Both the position numbers and the translations under genes were made by a program. A model generated the notes under the pieces. That model had not been told where the DNA came from and searched no databases. It worked only from the letters and a program-made list of their open reading frames with translations. Below are positions 52,578 to 61,722 of a stretch of 64,000 bases of DNA, in pieces. Every line of letters starts with the position of its first letter. The stretch's first letter is position 1. The stretch is from Inconstantimicrobium porci (GTDB taxonomy: Bacteria > Bacillota > Clostridia > Clostridiales > Clostridiaceae). The stretch lies in contig NZ_VULX01000012.1 of the NCBI RefSeq assembly GCF_009696465.1, positions 1 to 64,000 of the forward strand, read 5' to 3'.

Positions 52578-53283
52578 ATCTAATAAAGTTTGAACTTAAA
52601 AAGATATTCAGCAATAAGCTTATTTATATAGTCATGGCAGCACTCTGTGTAACAATATTGATTAATCTTTATCAGGACAACAATAAAATAAATGAGTATT
52701 TCGGCAGTAAGGATACATTTTTGTCTGTTGTTGAAAAGTATAAGAATAGTGCATATTCACCAGCGCAGAGTCAGGAATTGTTAGAGTCAGCACAGGAAAA
52801 AAGGCTAAATGAGGATAAGTTAAGCAGAGATGAAAAATTTGTTATTGATTATATCTTGTATTAGGACTAGCGTCAATATATTCAAAGGAATATACGACTA
52901 GAGTATCATATTTGAATTTGAGTACCAAAAAAGGAAGAACATCATTAAATACAGCGAAAATAATAGCAGCGCTTTTATATACGATAATTATCTTTGCTTT
53001 CGTAACTGTAATAAATAGGATAAGTACAATGATTCTTGGACTGCCTAATGGTGGTGCCGCCATGAACAGTTTTGGTGAATATAATATTTTTAATATGAGT
53101 GTGAATCAGTATTATGGATATACACTAGCACTAAGTCTACTAAATATTTAGAGGTTATCTTTCATTTGCTGTTTTTGGAAAAGCAGTCATCTATCCTTAT
53201 ATAATAATAACATTTGCAGTTGTTGCAATAATTATAATGTTAGTATTATGTCATGTTTTCAATAAGAAACAGGTAATTGCATA
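52568..53283 (+). pseudogene. ABC permease remnant in three pieces
   Basis: Three stretches of the same permease can be read. 52571-52862 begins IDLIKFELKKIFSNKLIYIVMAALCVTILINLY without a start codon. About 52866-53150 has IYSKEYTT...STKKGRTSLNTAKIIAALLYTIIIFAFVTVINR. About 53155-53283 has LSFAVFGKAVIYPYIIITFAVVAIIIMLVLCHVFNKKQ. Stops and deletions separate them, and most of the membrane helices of a normal ~400-residue permease are gone. It is the partner of the damaged ATPase just upstream. Both lie behind the insertion sequence, which separates them from any earlier promoter. Confidence 0.75.
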
Positions 53284-53374
53284 AATTTAGTGTTGATAGT
53301 AAGCTCCCTCTTTCTTAAGTCTATTGCGCATATAGCAATTAGATGGTAAAATATAGGAAAAAGGGGGCGGCTTT

Positions 53375-54178
53375 GTGAAGTTAATAAATAATTTAAGAAA
53401 GAATCACAGCATAGTATTCTGTGTATTATTTGCATTTGTTTATATGGTACTTTTTAATTTAGTGGGCTTGGCAGTAGCTTTTCTAAAGCTTGATAGCATG
53501 ATGTCACAATCCCTTGTAGAACTGATATGTATTGGATTTGCTGTGTTTATTATGTATAAACTTAAAATGAAAAATTTTTTAAAAGAAAAAGGAACTGGGT
53601 TCTTTAAAGGTTTGTTTACAGGTATGTTTTTGCTTTGTTTATCATTATATGTATTTGCAATTGGACTTATAATGAGTGTGTTTTCAGATAAAATAGGAAT
53701 TACAGAGATATTTAATATTTTAATTATGTCTGTATCTGTGGGGTTATGTGAAGAATTTGTTTTCAGAGGTATAGTTGTAAACATACTCAAAGAAAAGTAT
53801 GGGGATAGTAAGAAGGAAATTTATATTACTGTATTTACAGCAGGTATTATTTTTGGACTAATACATCTTACTAATATATTAGCAGGAGCGTCTTTTCAAG
53901 GAACAATAGTGCAGGTAATTTGTGTAATGGCATTAGGATCATATTTGGCAGCTGTATATGTAAGATGCAGAAATATATGGTCAATGGCTTTCTTGCATGG
54001 ATTAAATGATTTCGCAGCCTTTCTTGTGGCAGGAGCATCTACAATGCAGTCAGTTACAGGGTCTATATCATCATATGGACTAATAAAGCTTATTACTATT
54101 CCTATATATTTAATTCCTACTTTTATACTTCTTAGAGAGAGTAAAATAACAAAAATTATAGGTAATCAAGATAAATAA
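53375..54178 (+). CDS. CPBP/CAAX-type intramembrane metalloprotease
   Basis: This 267-residue membrane protein with about eight helices has the three motifs of the CPBP family: the glutamate pair EEFVFRG (near residue 128), FGLIHLTNI, and HGLNDF. In bacteria these proteases are linked to bacteriocin self-immunity and peptide-stress resistance. The start is GTG, after GGGGGCGG. It lies directly before a Bce-type two-component system, 25 bases away, so a role in antimicrobial-peptide defence is a reasonable inference. Confidence 0.88.
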   Translation: MKLINNLRKNHSIVFCVLFAFVYMVLFNLVGLAVAFLKLDSMMSQSLVELICIGFAVFIMYKLKMKNFLKEKGTGFFKGLFTGMFLLCLSLYVFAIGLIMSVFSDKIGITEIFNILIMSVSVGLCEEFVFRGIVVNILKEKYGDSKKEIYITVFTAGIIFGLIHLTNILAGASFQGTIVQVICVMALGSYLAAVYVRCRNIWSMAFLHGLNDFAAFLVAGASTMQSVTGSISSYGLIKLITIPIYLIPTFILLRESKITKIIGNQDK

Positions 54179-54203
54179 ATTTAATATACGAAGGAAATGC
54201 GGT

Positions 54204-54881
54204 GTGCTAATGGTTAAAATAGTTATTGTTGAAGATGATAAAAATATAAGAAATGAATTATATACTTTTTTAAAAAGAAATGGCTATGATGTTGAAAAAC
54301 CAGATGATTTCAGCAGTATTATTGATTATATAAAAGAAGCTGATGCCGATTTGATATTGCTTGATATAAATCTTCCTATGTTTGATGGATATTATGTATG
54401 CAGGGAAGTAAGAAAGATTTCAGATGTGCCAATAATAGTCGTTACAAGTAGAGATAGCGATCTTGATGAACTGATGAGCATGAATATTGGTGCAGATGAT
54501 TTTATAACCAAGCCTTATAATTTGCAGATCCTCTTAGCAAGGATATCAGCAGTACTTAAGAGATGTAAAAGAAGCAATATGCAGAGTGACGTTATTACAT
54601 ATAATGGTATAAAGGTTAATGTACTTAACGGCACTGTATCATTTAATGATAAAAGTATTGAAGTAACAAAGAATGAACTTAAGATATTATCATATATGAT
54701 TAAAAACAAAGGGAAAATAGTTTCAAGAGAATCTCTGATGACGTATTTATGGGATTGTGAGATGTTTGTTGATGATAACACTCTATCTGTGAATATGACA
54801 AGAATTAGAAAGAAACTTGAAAGCATTGGTGTAAGCAATATCATTGATACAAGAAGAGGACTGGGGTACATTATATCATGA
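54204..54881 (+). CDS. BceR-like response regulator
   Basis: The 225-residue OmpR-type regulator has the receiver acidic pair in VEDDKN, phosphorylated Asp in LLDINLPMFDGYYVCREVR, switch residues VVTSR and FITKPYN, and a winged-helix output domain (VTKNELKILSYMIKNKGKIVSRESLMTYLWDCEMFVDDNTLSVNMTRIRKKL). The DGY..CR text and the output domain are typical of the BceR group. The start is GTG 54204, 9 bases after AAGGA; ATG 54210 is an alternative. It overlaps the kinase gene by 4 bases (ATGA). Confidence 0.93.
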   Translation: MLMVKIVIVEDDKNIRNELYTFLKRNGYDVEKPDDFSSIIDYIKEADADLILLDINLPMFDGYYVCREVRKISDVPIIVVTSRDSDLDELMSMNIGADDFITKPYNLQILLARISAVLKRCKRSNMQSDVITYNGIKVNVLNGTVSFNDKSIEVTKNELKILSYMIKNKGKIVSRESLMTYLWDCEMFVDDNTLSVNMTRIRKKLESIGVSNIIDTRRGLGYIIS

Positions 54882-55900
54882 GTATAAATAGATATTTTAA
54901 AGAAAGGCTGCCTTTTATAATTCTTAATGTTGTACTATGCATAATTGTTTCAGCAACGATGATTATTGCAGGGTTTTCTTATTTTGCTGTAGTTTCTCTA
55001 GTTTGTGCCTGGTTTATACCGCTGATTACATACATGATTTATCAGTGCTTAAAGTTTAAGAGGTATATTGATAATATTGTTGCAGTCAGCGAAGATCTTG
55101 ATAGAAAATATCTTCTTCCTGAGATTATAGATGAAGAAGATTTTATGGAAGCAGAGGTAATATGCAGCATTTTAAGAGATGCTGACAAGTCTATGCATCA
55201 AGAAGTGAAAATATATGAAAATGAGCAGAAGGAATACAAAGAGTATATAGAGACATGGATTCATGAGATAAAAACACCTATTTCATCAATAGAGCTGATT
55301 GTTGCTAACAGTGATGATAATCCTTACAATTTAAAGATAAGTTATGAAATAAAGCGTATAGAAAGATATGTTGAGCAGGTACTTTATTATGCCAAGAGCA
55401 GTGATACCGAGAAAGACTATGTTGTAAGAAAGTTTGATTTACGCAGTTCAGTTATGAAATGCATAAAAAGTAATTCGCTATATTTTATTAATAAAAGGAT
55501 AAAGCTGGACTTTGGTGAAATTAGTGAGCAGATATATAGTGATGAAAAATGGATAATATTTATCATTAATCAGATACTTGTTAATGCAGTAAAGTACTCT
55601 CATGAAGATGATGGGATTATAAAGATATATTCTCATAAGAAGAAAGACAGCGTTGAACTTATAATTGAAGATAACGGTATAGGCATAAATGAAAAGGATA
55701 TAGATAGAGTATTTGAAAAAGGCTTTACAGGGGATAATGGCAGAAAGACAGGAAAGTCTACAGGAATAGGTCTTTATTTATGCAGGAAGCTATGTGATAA
55801 GCTCGGACTTAATATAATGATTTCATCTGAAGAAAACAGAGGAACCAGGGTAGTGGTTATCTTTCCAAAGTCATGTTTAATAGATGAGATATTTTCATAA
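54878..55900 (+). CDS. BceS-like intramembrane-sensing histidine kinase
   Basis: This 340-residue kinase has two closely spaced membrane helices (FIILNVVLCIIVSATMIIAGF and YFAVVSLVCAWFIPLITYMIY) with almost no outside loop, the hallmark of BceS-type kinases, which receive their signal from the partner transporter. The phosphorylated His is in WIHEIKTPISSIEL. ATPase boxes are NQILVNAVKYS, EDNGIGINEKDIDRVFEKGFTG and GIGLYLCRKL. It overlaps the regulator gene, and a terminator follows before the transporter genes. Confidence 0.94.
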   Translation: MSINRYFKERLPFIILNVVLCIIVSATMIIAGFSYFAVVSLVCAWFIPLITYMIYQCLKFKRYIDNIVAVSEDLDRKYLLPEIIDEEDFMEAEVICSILRDADKSMHQEVKIYENEQKEYKEYIETWIHEIKTPISSIELIVANSDDNPYNLKISYEIKRIERYVEQVLYYAKSSDTEKDYVVRKFDLRSSVMKCIKSNSLYFINKRIKLDFGEISEQIYSDEKWIIFIINQILVNAVKYSHEDDGIIKIYSHKKKDSVELIIEDNGIGINEKDIDRVFEKGFTGDNGRKTGKSTGIGLYLCRKLCDKLGLNIMISSEENRGTRVVVIFPKSCLIDEIFS

Positions 55901-55930
55901 AAGCTGATACATTTTATGTATCGGCTTTTA
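55899..55930 (+). terminator. Terminator of the BceRS-like operon
   Basis: AAAAGCTGATACAT pairs with ATGTATCGGCTTTT around a 3-base loop, followed by ATAATT. The A- and T-rich stem ends supply the terminator tail. The transporter genes therefore need their own promoter. Confidence 0.8.
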
Positions 55931-55991
55931 TAATTAATAAGAAAAATATGAGAGTTTTATGCTTATGACATAAGTATATTTTGTATTCAAA

Positions 55992-56037
55992 CTTACAAAT
56001 TCGTAAGTTTACAGAAAGTTAAATCAATATGTAATAT
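55992..56037 (+). promoter_or_regulatory. Palindromic operator and promoter before the Bce-like transporter
   Basis: CTTAC-AAATTC-GTAAG (55992-56007) is followed by TTACAG (56009-56014) and, after 17 bases, TAATAT (56032-56037). The palindrome, the following GAAAGT.AAATC.ATATGTA text and the 40-base distance to the -10 are shared with the site before the Cpr-like module at 38036. It is the likely binding site of the BceR-like regulator, and perhaps of both regulators. Confidence 0.7.
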
Positions 56038-56098
56038 GAACCTATTCTGTTAAAATTATAAAGGAAAATGATAAAAGACATGTGATGGAGGAAAAATA

Positions 56099-56869
56099 AT
56101 GAATGATAATATATTAAAAGTAGAAAATTTAGATAAGTATTATGGTAATAAAGGGTCTATAACAAAGGCAATCAACAATATTAGTTTTAATGTGCGCAAA
56201 GGGGAGTTTGTTGGGATAATGGGGCCTTCAGGAAGCGGCAAGACAACTCTTTTAAACTGTATATCAACTATAGACAAAGTAACAACAGGCAGCATTAATA
56301 TAAATGGTTCTGATATTACTAAAATGAAAGCTAAACAGATTGAAAAATTCAGGAGAGATGAGCTTGGATTTGTGTTTCAGGATTTTAACCTCCTTGATAC
56401 TTTAACATCATATGAAAATATAGCTTTAGCACTTACTATAAAAGGTGAGCAGCACTCAGAGATAGACAAAAAAGTTAAGAGAGTTGCTTTAAGGCTTGGC
56501 ATAGAAGATATTTTAGAAAAATATCCATACCAGATTTCTGGAGGCCAGAAACAGAAGGTAGCATGTGCCAGAGCAATAGTAACATCACCTTCACTTATTC
56601 TTGCAGATGAACCTACAGGAGCACTTGATTCCAAATCATCAAGAATGCTGCTTGAGTCATTTGAGAAACTTAATAAGGAATTATCAGCAACTATCTTAAT
56701 GGTTACACATGATGCATTTACTGCAAGCTATGCTCACAGAATACTATTTATTAAAGATGGCAGAATATTTAATGAAGTAGTAAGAGGCAATGACTTAAGA
56801 AAAGAATTCTTTGACAGGATTATCGAAGTGGTAACCCTTCTTGGAGGTGACTCAGAAAATGTACTATAA
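56099..56869 (+). CDS. BceA-like ABC transporter ATPase
   Basis: The 256-residue ATPase of the MacB/LolD type has Walker A GPSGSGKTT, Q-loop FVFQDFNLLDTLTSYENIALAL, signature ISGGQKQK, Walker B LILADEPTGALDSKSS and the switch His in MVTHDAF. These are all typical of BceA, which drives removal of bacitracin-like peptides from their lipid target. GGAGG precedes the ATG. It overlaps the permease gene by 11 bases. Confidence 0.94.
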   Translation: MNDNILKVENLDKYYGNKGSITKAINNISFNVRKGEFVGIMGPSGSGKTTLLNCISTIDKVTTGSININGSDITKMKAKQIEKFRRDELGFVFQDFNLLDTLTSYENIALALTIKGEQHSEIDKKVKRVALRLGIEDILEKYPYQISGGQKQKVACARAIVTSPSLILADEPTGALDSKSSRMLLESFEKLNKELSATILMVTHDAFTASYAHRILFIKDGRIFNEVVRGNDLRKEFFDRIIEVVTLLGGDSENVL

Positions 56870-58871
56870 AATAGCATTGAGTAATGTTAAAAAGAGTTTT
56901 AAGGATTATGCAATATATTTTCTGACACTTTCATTTGCAGTCTGTATCTTTTACAGCTTTAATTCTATTGAAGCGCAGAAAGCGTTCATTGAACTTGGTA
57001 AAAGCCAAAACAAGATAATGCAGAGCATGATGAGTATCATAGATATTGTATCTGTATTTGTATCAATAATCTTAGGCTGCCTGATAATTTATGCTAACAA
57101 CTTCCTCATTAAAAAGCGCAAAAAGGAATTTGGTATATATTTTACTTTAGGGATGCCAAAGAAAAAGATATCCATTATACTTTTTATGGAGACATTTCTT
57201 GTAGGTATCTTATCGCTGGTAGCAGGACTAGCTATAGGCATATTTATCTCACAGGGGCTTTCAGCTTTTACAATCAAGATGTTTCAGATTGATATGAGTG
57301 CGTATAAATTTGTATTTTCTATAAAAGCACTTATCAAGACTTCACTGTACTTTGCTATCATTTTCATACTTGTAATAATCTTTAATTCATTTATGATATC
57401 AAAATACAAACTTATAGATATGATTAATGCTTCAAGAAAAAATGAGGAAATGAAGATTAAAAAAAATGCTGTTTCATTTATCATTTTTATTCTCGGCATA
57501 GCATTTATAGCAACTGAATGTTACCTGGTAAAGATAACAGGCAGAGATATGCAGAGTAAGAATTTAAAGATTGCAGCTGCTTTGGCAATAATATCAATTT
57601 TCCTTATTTTTTATGGTTTAAGCGGCTTATGTATTAATCTTATTAAGAAAAATAGAAAGGTGTATTTTAAAAATCTTAATATTTTTGTAGCAAGACAGAT
57701 TTACAGTAAAATTAATACTAATTTTATATCAATGTCAATAATATGTATCATGCTTTCGTTAACTGTTATAGTTCTATCTACAGGGCTTAGCTTTAAACAG
57801 ATTCTTGAGAATAGTTTAAGAGAAAATACTTCGTTTGATGCCTCTGCAAGAATGTATATTGATAATAAGACACCTGTGAAAAGTATTGAAGATGCTTTCA
57901 AAAAGATGAATGTTACTTTTAAAGATAATGTAGAATGCAGATATTTAAATGTGTATGGACTGAATACACCTGTAGAAGATATTATTGGAAAGTATGCGGA
58001 TGATAAAAAAGATGTCAGTGATTATAAATATACACCAGCTATCAGAATTTCTGATTATAATAATATGCAGAAACTTAGGGGAGAAAAAACAATTGATCTT
58101 AAAGATAATCAGGTTATTGTAACATCTAATCATGGGACAATGTCTAGTGCAGCAGATAAGATGGTAAACTCAGGAGATAGTATTATTTTAAGAAATGAAA
58201 AGTTTACTATAGCCAACAAAGAAGTTATGCATGAACTTTATTATACAGCATTAGTTAATTACAATTATTTTACACTTATCGTACCTGATAAACTAGCAGA
58301 TGGCTGTGATGTAATTGAGTCTGTTGTTAATATGGAGTATAAAGGTGATAAGGAGAAAACAGAAGAGGAATATGTGAAACTTTTAAGAGATATTACACTA
58401 TCAAGAAACTCATATAAGCTGGATGGAGTATATATAAGCGGTGATACAAGAGAAAGGGTAATAGAATCAAATAAAGGATTTTATACAACATTGCTTTTTG
58501 TTGGAGTATACCTGGGAATAATTTTTCTGCTAGCCAGTGCAGCAGTTCTTGCTCTGCAACAGCTTTCTGAAGCAAGCGACAGCAGTGAAAGATATGTATC
58601 GCTAAAAAGAATAGGTGCATCTAAAAGTATTATTAATAAAAGCATTTTTATTCAAATACTGATATATTTTATTTTTCCACTCATTTTATCAATAGTTCAT
58701 TCAGTAATCGCTATTCTTTATATAAGTGATTACCTGAATTCTTTTGGCAAAGGATATATACTGCCTTCAGCGCTTTTCACAGCTGGTGTTATCATACTAA
58801 TTTATGGTGGATACTTCTATGTGACATACAATGGCTATAAGGCAGTAGTCAAAGGATATAATCATAATTAA
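56859..58871 (+). CDS. BceB-like ABC transporter permease
   Basis: This 670-residue permease has the BceB layout: ten membrane helices, FtsX-like domains at both ends, and a large extracellular domain (about residues 310-530) that recognises the peptide. The start MYYKIALSNVKKSFKDYAIYFLTLSFAVCIFYSFNSI is typical. I chose ATG 56859, 12 bases after GGAGG; the frame is open further upstream, inside the ATPase gene. It senses the peptide and signals to the BceS-like kinase while also conferring resistance. Confidence 0.94.
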   Translation: MYYKIALSNVKKSFKDYAIYFLTLSFAVCIFYSFNSIEAQKAFIELGKSQNKIMQSMMSIIDIVSVFVSIILGCLIIYANNFLIKKRKKEFGIYFTLGMPKKKISIILFMETFLVGILSLVAGLAIGIFISQGLSAFTIKMFQIDMSAYKFVFSIKALIKTSLYFAIIFILVIIFNSFMISKYKLIDMINASRKNEEMKIKKNAVSFIIFILGIAFIATECYLVKITGRDMQSKNLKIAAALAIISIFLIFYGLSGLCINLIKKNRKVYFKNLNIFVARQIYSKINTNFISMSIICIMLSLTVIVLSTGLSFKQILENSLRENTSFDASARMYIDNKTPVKSIEDAFKKMNVTFKDNVECRYLNVYGLNTPVEDIIGKYADDKKDVSDYKYTPAIRISDYNNMQKLRGEKTIDLKDNQVIVTSNHGTMSSAADKMVNSGDSIILRNEKFTIANKEVMHELYYTALVNYNYFTLIVPDKLADGCDVIESVVNMEYKGDKEKTEEEYVKLLRDITLSRNSYKLDGVYISGDTRERVIESNKGFYTTLLFVGVYLGIIFLLASAAVLALQQLSEASDSSERYVSLKRIGASKSIINKSIFIQILIYFIFPLILSIVHSVIAILYISDYLNSFGKGYILPSALFTAGVIILIYGGYFYVTYNGYKAVVKGYNHN

Positions 58872-59734
58872 GAGCAGTAATTTCTTTTAAAAGCATCAAT
58901 AACTTTTAATATCTTGTTATCTGGCTGTTCAGTCATTGAAGAAACATAATCATTTAATGCATTATAGGTTTTTACAGCCAGATATTTTACTTCATTCATG
59001 TATATTTCATACTGATTCATTTTATTTAGCATTGTAATTAAAGATTTAATAGATGATATTTTTTCATATATCTGAACCTCTATATCTTCACAGCCTGAAA
59101 TTGAAGTAGATGTATCTCTGTAGTTATAAAGTACAGAATTAATAGCACCTATATTGTTACAGCAGAGCATCACATTTCTTATAAAATCTATATCTTCATA
59201 GGCAGTATTTTCTCTAAAAAGTATATTGTTGTCTATGATAATTTCTCTTTTAATTATTTTGCTCCAGATAAAACCGCCATGTAGCATGAGATCTTTTCTT
59301 TTTGCAATATCAAGCGTACCACAGGCTGCTTCCGAAGTAGTTAAGAAATCCTCTTCTAGCGCTTCATAATAAAATGCAGAATCAATCATATCATAATCAT
59401 TCTTTACCGCTTTTTCGTAAAGTTCTTCATACATCGTATAAAAGACATCATCATCACTGTCAACAAATCCTATGTATTTCCCATTGGCAGCTTTAATGCC
59501 TGCATTTCTTGCTCCACCAGGGCCTCTTCTTGTTTCATTGTTTATTAATTTTATGAGATGACTGTATTTATTTTTATATTCTTCTGCAATAGAAAGGCTG
59601 TTATCAATTGAACAGTCATTGACAAGGATTATTTCAATTTCCTTTAAAGACTGATGTATAAGCGATTCTATGCAGCGTGAGAGATAATTTTCTGAATTAA
59701 ATATTGGAACAATTATCGAAATCTTAATATCCAT
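58868..59734 (-). CDS. Family 2 glycosyltransferase
   Basis: The 288-residue protein begins ISIIVPIFNSENYLSRCIESLIHQSLKEIEIILVNDCSIDNS, the GT2 nucleotide-sugar fold, with the metal-binding VDSDDDV and ARNAGIKAANGKYIGF. The C-terminal part (NTAYEDIDFIRNVML) carries the ED motif of inverting transferases. No membrane helix is seen. It probably adds sugar to a cell-surface glycan or teichoic acid. Its end overlaps the BceB-like gene by 4 bases on the opposite strand. Confidence 0.9.
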   Translation of the reverse strand: MDIKISIIVPIFNSENYLSRCIESLIHQSLKEIEIILVNDCSIDNSLSIAEEYKNKYSHLIKLINNETRRGPGGARNAGIKAANGKYIGFVDSDDDVFYTMYEELYEKAVKNDYDMIDSAFYYEALEEDFLTTSEAACGTLDIAKRKDLMLHGGFIWSKIIKREIIIDNNILFRENTAYEDIDFIRNVMLCCNNIGAINSVLYNYRDTSTSISGCEDIEVQIYEKISSIKSLITMLNKMNQYEIYMNEVKYLAVKTYNALNDYVSSMTEQPDNKILKVIDAFKRNYCS

Positions 59735-59926
59735 TTTTACCTCGCAATTCTAAGGTTAGTATACTATGTTATTCTAATTTTATCATCATTTATTGTAAAG
59801 AGGATAAAAGAGCAATACTATCAATATATTCGAATGTTTTTATAGAAATTATCAATTTTATTATTTACTATTTCAAAGGAAAATGGTTGTAGGAAAAAGT
59901 CGAAATAGGAACTCTAAAAGAAAACG
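59735..59926. other. Intergenic gap before the EIICB gene
   Basis: The bases up to the promoter at 59927 are AT-rich and hold no gene or clear structure. They contain the divergent start region of the glycosyltransferase gene. Confidence 0.4.
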
Positions 59927-59955
59927 TTGACGAATAAAAAAATAAGTGCTAATAT
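59927..59955 (+). promoter_or_regulatory. Promoter of the glucose-type PTS gene
   Basis: TTGACG (59927-59932) and TAATAT (59950-59955) are separated by 17 bases, about 17 bases before the RNA antiterminator. Confidence 0.75.
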
Positions 59956-59972
59956 AGGAGTGTAAATATAGT

Positions 59973-59997
59973 GTGTAACTGATATTCAGGCATTAAC
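59973..59997 (+). promoter_or_regulatory. GlcT-type ribonucleic antiterminator (RAT) before the EIICB gene
   Basis: GTGTAACTGATATTCAGGCATTAAC follows the GlcT antiterminator pattern; its first block is GTGTAACTGA and its second TCAGGCATTAAC. It overlaps the left arm of the terminator at 59988. An antiterminator protein of the BglG/GlcT family, controlled by PTS phosphorylation, would stabilise it and allow transcription of the PTS gene. Confidence 0.8.
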
Positions 59998-60038
59998 TAT
60001 TCGTAACACTTATGGTTAGATTAGGTAATGCCTTTTTT
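59988..60038 (+). terminator. Conditional terminator in the EIICB leader
   Basis: AGGCATTA (59988-59995) pairs with TAATGCCT (60026-60033), followed by TTTTTTG. The overlap with the antiterminator makes the two structures mutually exclusive. Confidence 0.8.
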
Positions 60039-60100
60039 GCGCGCAAAAGGAATAGATTAAAACCATTTGATGTTAAATAATAAACTAAGGAGTAAAAGTT

Positions 60101-61696
60101 ATGAAAGACAAAATATTTGGTGTTTTACAACGTGTGGGTAGATCATTTATGCTTCCAATAGCATTGCTTCCAGTAGCAGGTCTATTTTTAGGACTTGGCG
60201 GTTCATTTACAAATAAAACAATGCTTGAAGCTTACGGACTTATGGGTATTATGGGTCCTGGAACAGTAATTAATGCTATATTAACAGTAATGAATGATGC
60301 TGGAAATATTGTTTTCTCAAATCTTCCAATATTATTTGCAATGGGTGTTGCAATTGGTATGGCTAAGAAAGAAAAAGAAGTTGCTGCACTTTCAGCAGCT
60401 ATAGCATTCTTTATCATGCATGCATCAATAGGTGCAATGATAAATATAAATGGTGGAACAGAAGCTTTATTAGAAGGAGCATCTACATCAGTTTTAGGAA
60501 TTACATCATTACAGATGGGTGTTTTTGGTGGTATTATTGTAGGTCTTGGAGTAGCAGCACTACATAATAGATTTTATAAGATACAATTACCACAAGTGTT
60601 ATCATTTTTTGGTGGTTCAAGATTCGTGCCAATAATAAGTGCAGTTGTATACTTAATAGTAGGTATAGCAATGTTCTTTATATGGCCTCCAGTTCAGAAG
60701 GGTATATATGCAGTTGGTGATGTCGTATTAAAATCAGGATATGCAGGTACTTGGTTATATGGATTAATGGAACGTGCTCTTATTCCATTTGGACTACATC
60801 ACGTATTTTATTTACCATTCTGGCAGACAGCACTTGGTGGAACTTTAGAAGTTGGTGGAAAACTTATAGAAGGAGCTCAGAATATATTCTTTGCTGAACT
60901 TGCTACACCTGGAATAACTAAATTCAGCGTTTCTGCTACTAGATTTATGGCTGGTAAGTTCCCACTTATGATGTTTGGTTTACCTGGTGCAGCTCTTGCT
61001 ATGTACAAATGTGCAAAGCCAGGAAAGAGAAAGGTTGTTGGTGGACTTTTATTATCAGCTGCCTTAACTTCAGCAGTAACAGGAATAACTGAACCAATTG
61101 AGTTTACATTCTTATTTGTTGCTCCACTTTTATATGCAATACACTGCGTATTTGCTGGCGTTGCATATATGCTTATGCACATTATGAATGTAACAATAGG
61201 TATGACATTCTCTGGTGGTTTTATTGATTTCTTCTTATTTGGTATTTTACAAGGTAATGCTAAAACAAACTGGTTAATTGTATTACCTGTAGGAATAGCT
61301 TATTTTGTAGTTTACTATTTCATTTTCTCAATATTAATTAAGAAGATGAATCTAAAGACTCCTGGTAGAGAAGACGACAATGAAGAAACTAAACTTTACA
61401 CTAGAAAAGATGTTGAAGCAAGAAAGAACGGAGAAAATGGTTCAGAAGCTAATACTTCAGAAGATTCACTTTCAGCTGCTATAGTTGAAGGACTTGGTGG
61501 AAAAGAAAATATATCAGATGTAGATTGCTGTGCTACAAGATTACGTTGTACTGTATACAAATCAGAACTTGTAAAAGATGATGTGTTAAAGCAGACAGGT
61601 GCATCTGGAGTTGTTCATAAAGGGCAAGGTGTTCAGATAATATATGGACCAAGAGTTACAGTAATTAAATCAAACTTAGAAGATTATTTAGCGTAG
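60101..61696 (+). CDS. ptsG: PTS glucose-type enzyme IICB
   Basis: This 531-residue sugar permease has an N-terminal IIC membrane domain (VLQRVGRSFMLPIALLPVAGLFLGLG start, MERALIPFGLHHVFYLPFWQTALGG and TGITEPIEFTFLFVAPLLYAIH as sugar-binding signatures) and a C-terminal IIB domain with the phosphorylated Cys in DVDCCATRLRC. A linker of ~50 charged residues joins them. No IIA domain is attached, so a separate IIA must supply phosphate. Glucose as substrate is inferred from the GlcT-type leader; maltose or other glucosides are possible within this superfamily. Confidence 0.9.
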   Translation: MKDKIFGVLQRVGRSFMLPIALLPVAGLFLGLGGSFTNKTMLEAYGLMGIMGPGTVINAILTVMNDAGNIVFSNLPILFAMGVAIGMAKKEKEVAALSAAIAFFIMHASIGAMININGGTEALLEGASTSVLGITSLQMGVFGGIIVGLGVAALHNRFYKIQLPQVLSFFGGSRFVPIISAVVYLIVGIAMFFIWPPVQKGIYAVGDVVLKSGYAGTWLYGLMERALIPFGLHHVFYLPFWQTALGGTLEVGGKLIEGAQNIFFAELATPGITKFSVSATRFMAGKFPLMMFGLPGAALAMYKCAKPGKRKVVGGLLLSAALTSAVTGITEPIEFTFLFVAPLLYAIHCVFAGVAYMLMHIMNVTIGMTFSGGFIDFFLFGILQGNAKTNWLIVLPVGIAYFVVYYFIFSILIKKMNLKTPGREDDNEETKLYTRKDVEARKNGENGSEANTSEDSLSAAIVEGLGGKENISDVDCCATRLRCTVYKSELVKDDVLKQTGASGVVHKGQGVQIIYGPRVTVIKSNLEDYLA

Positions 61697-61722
61697 TTTA
61701 TTATATGATAGTATAAGAAAAT

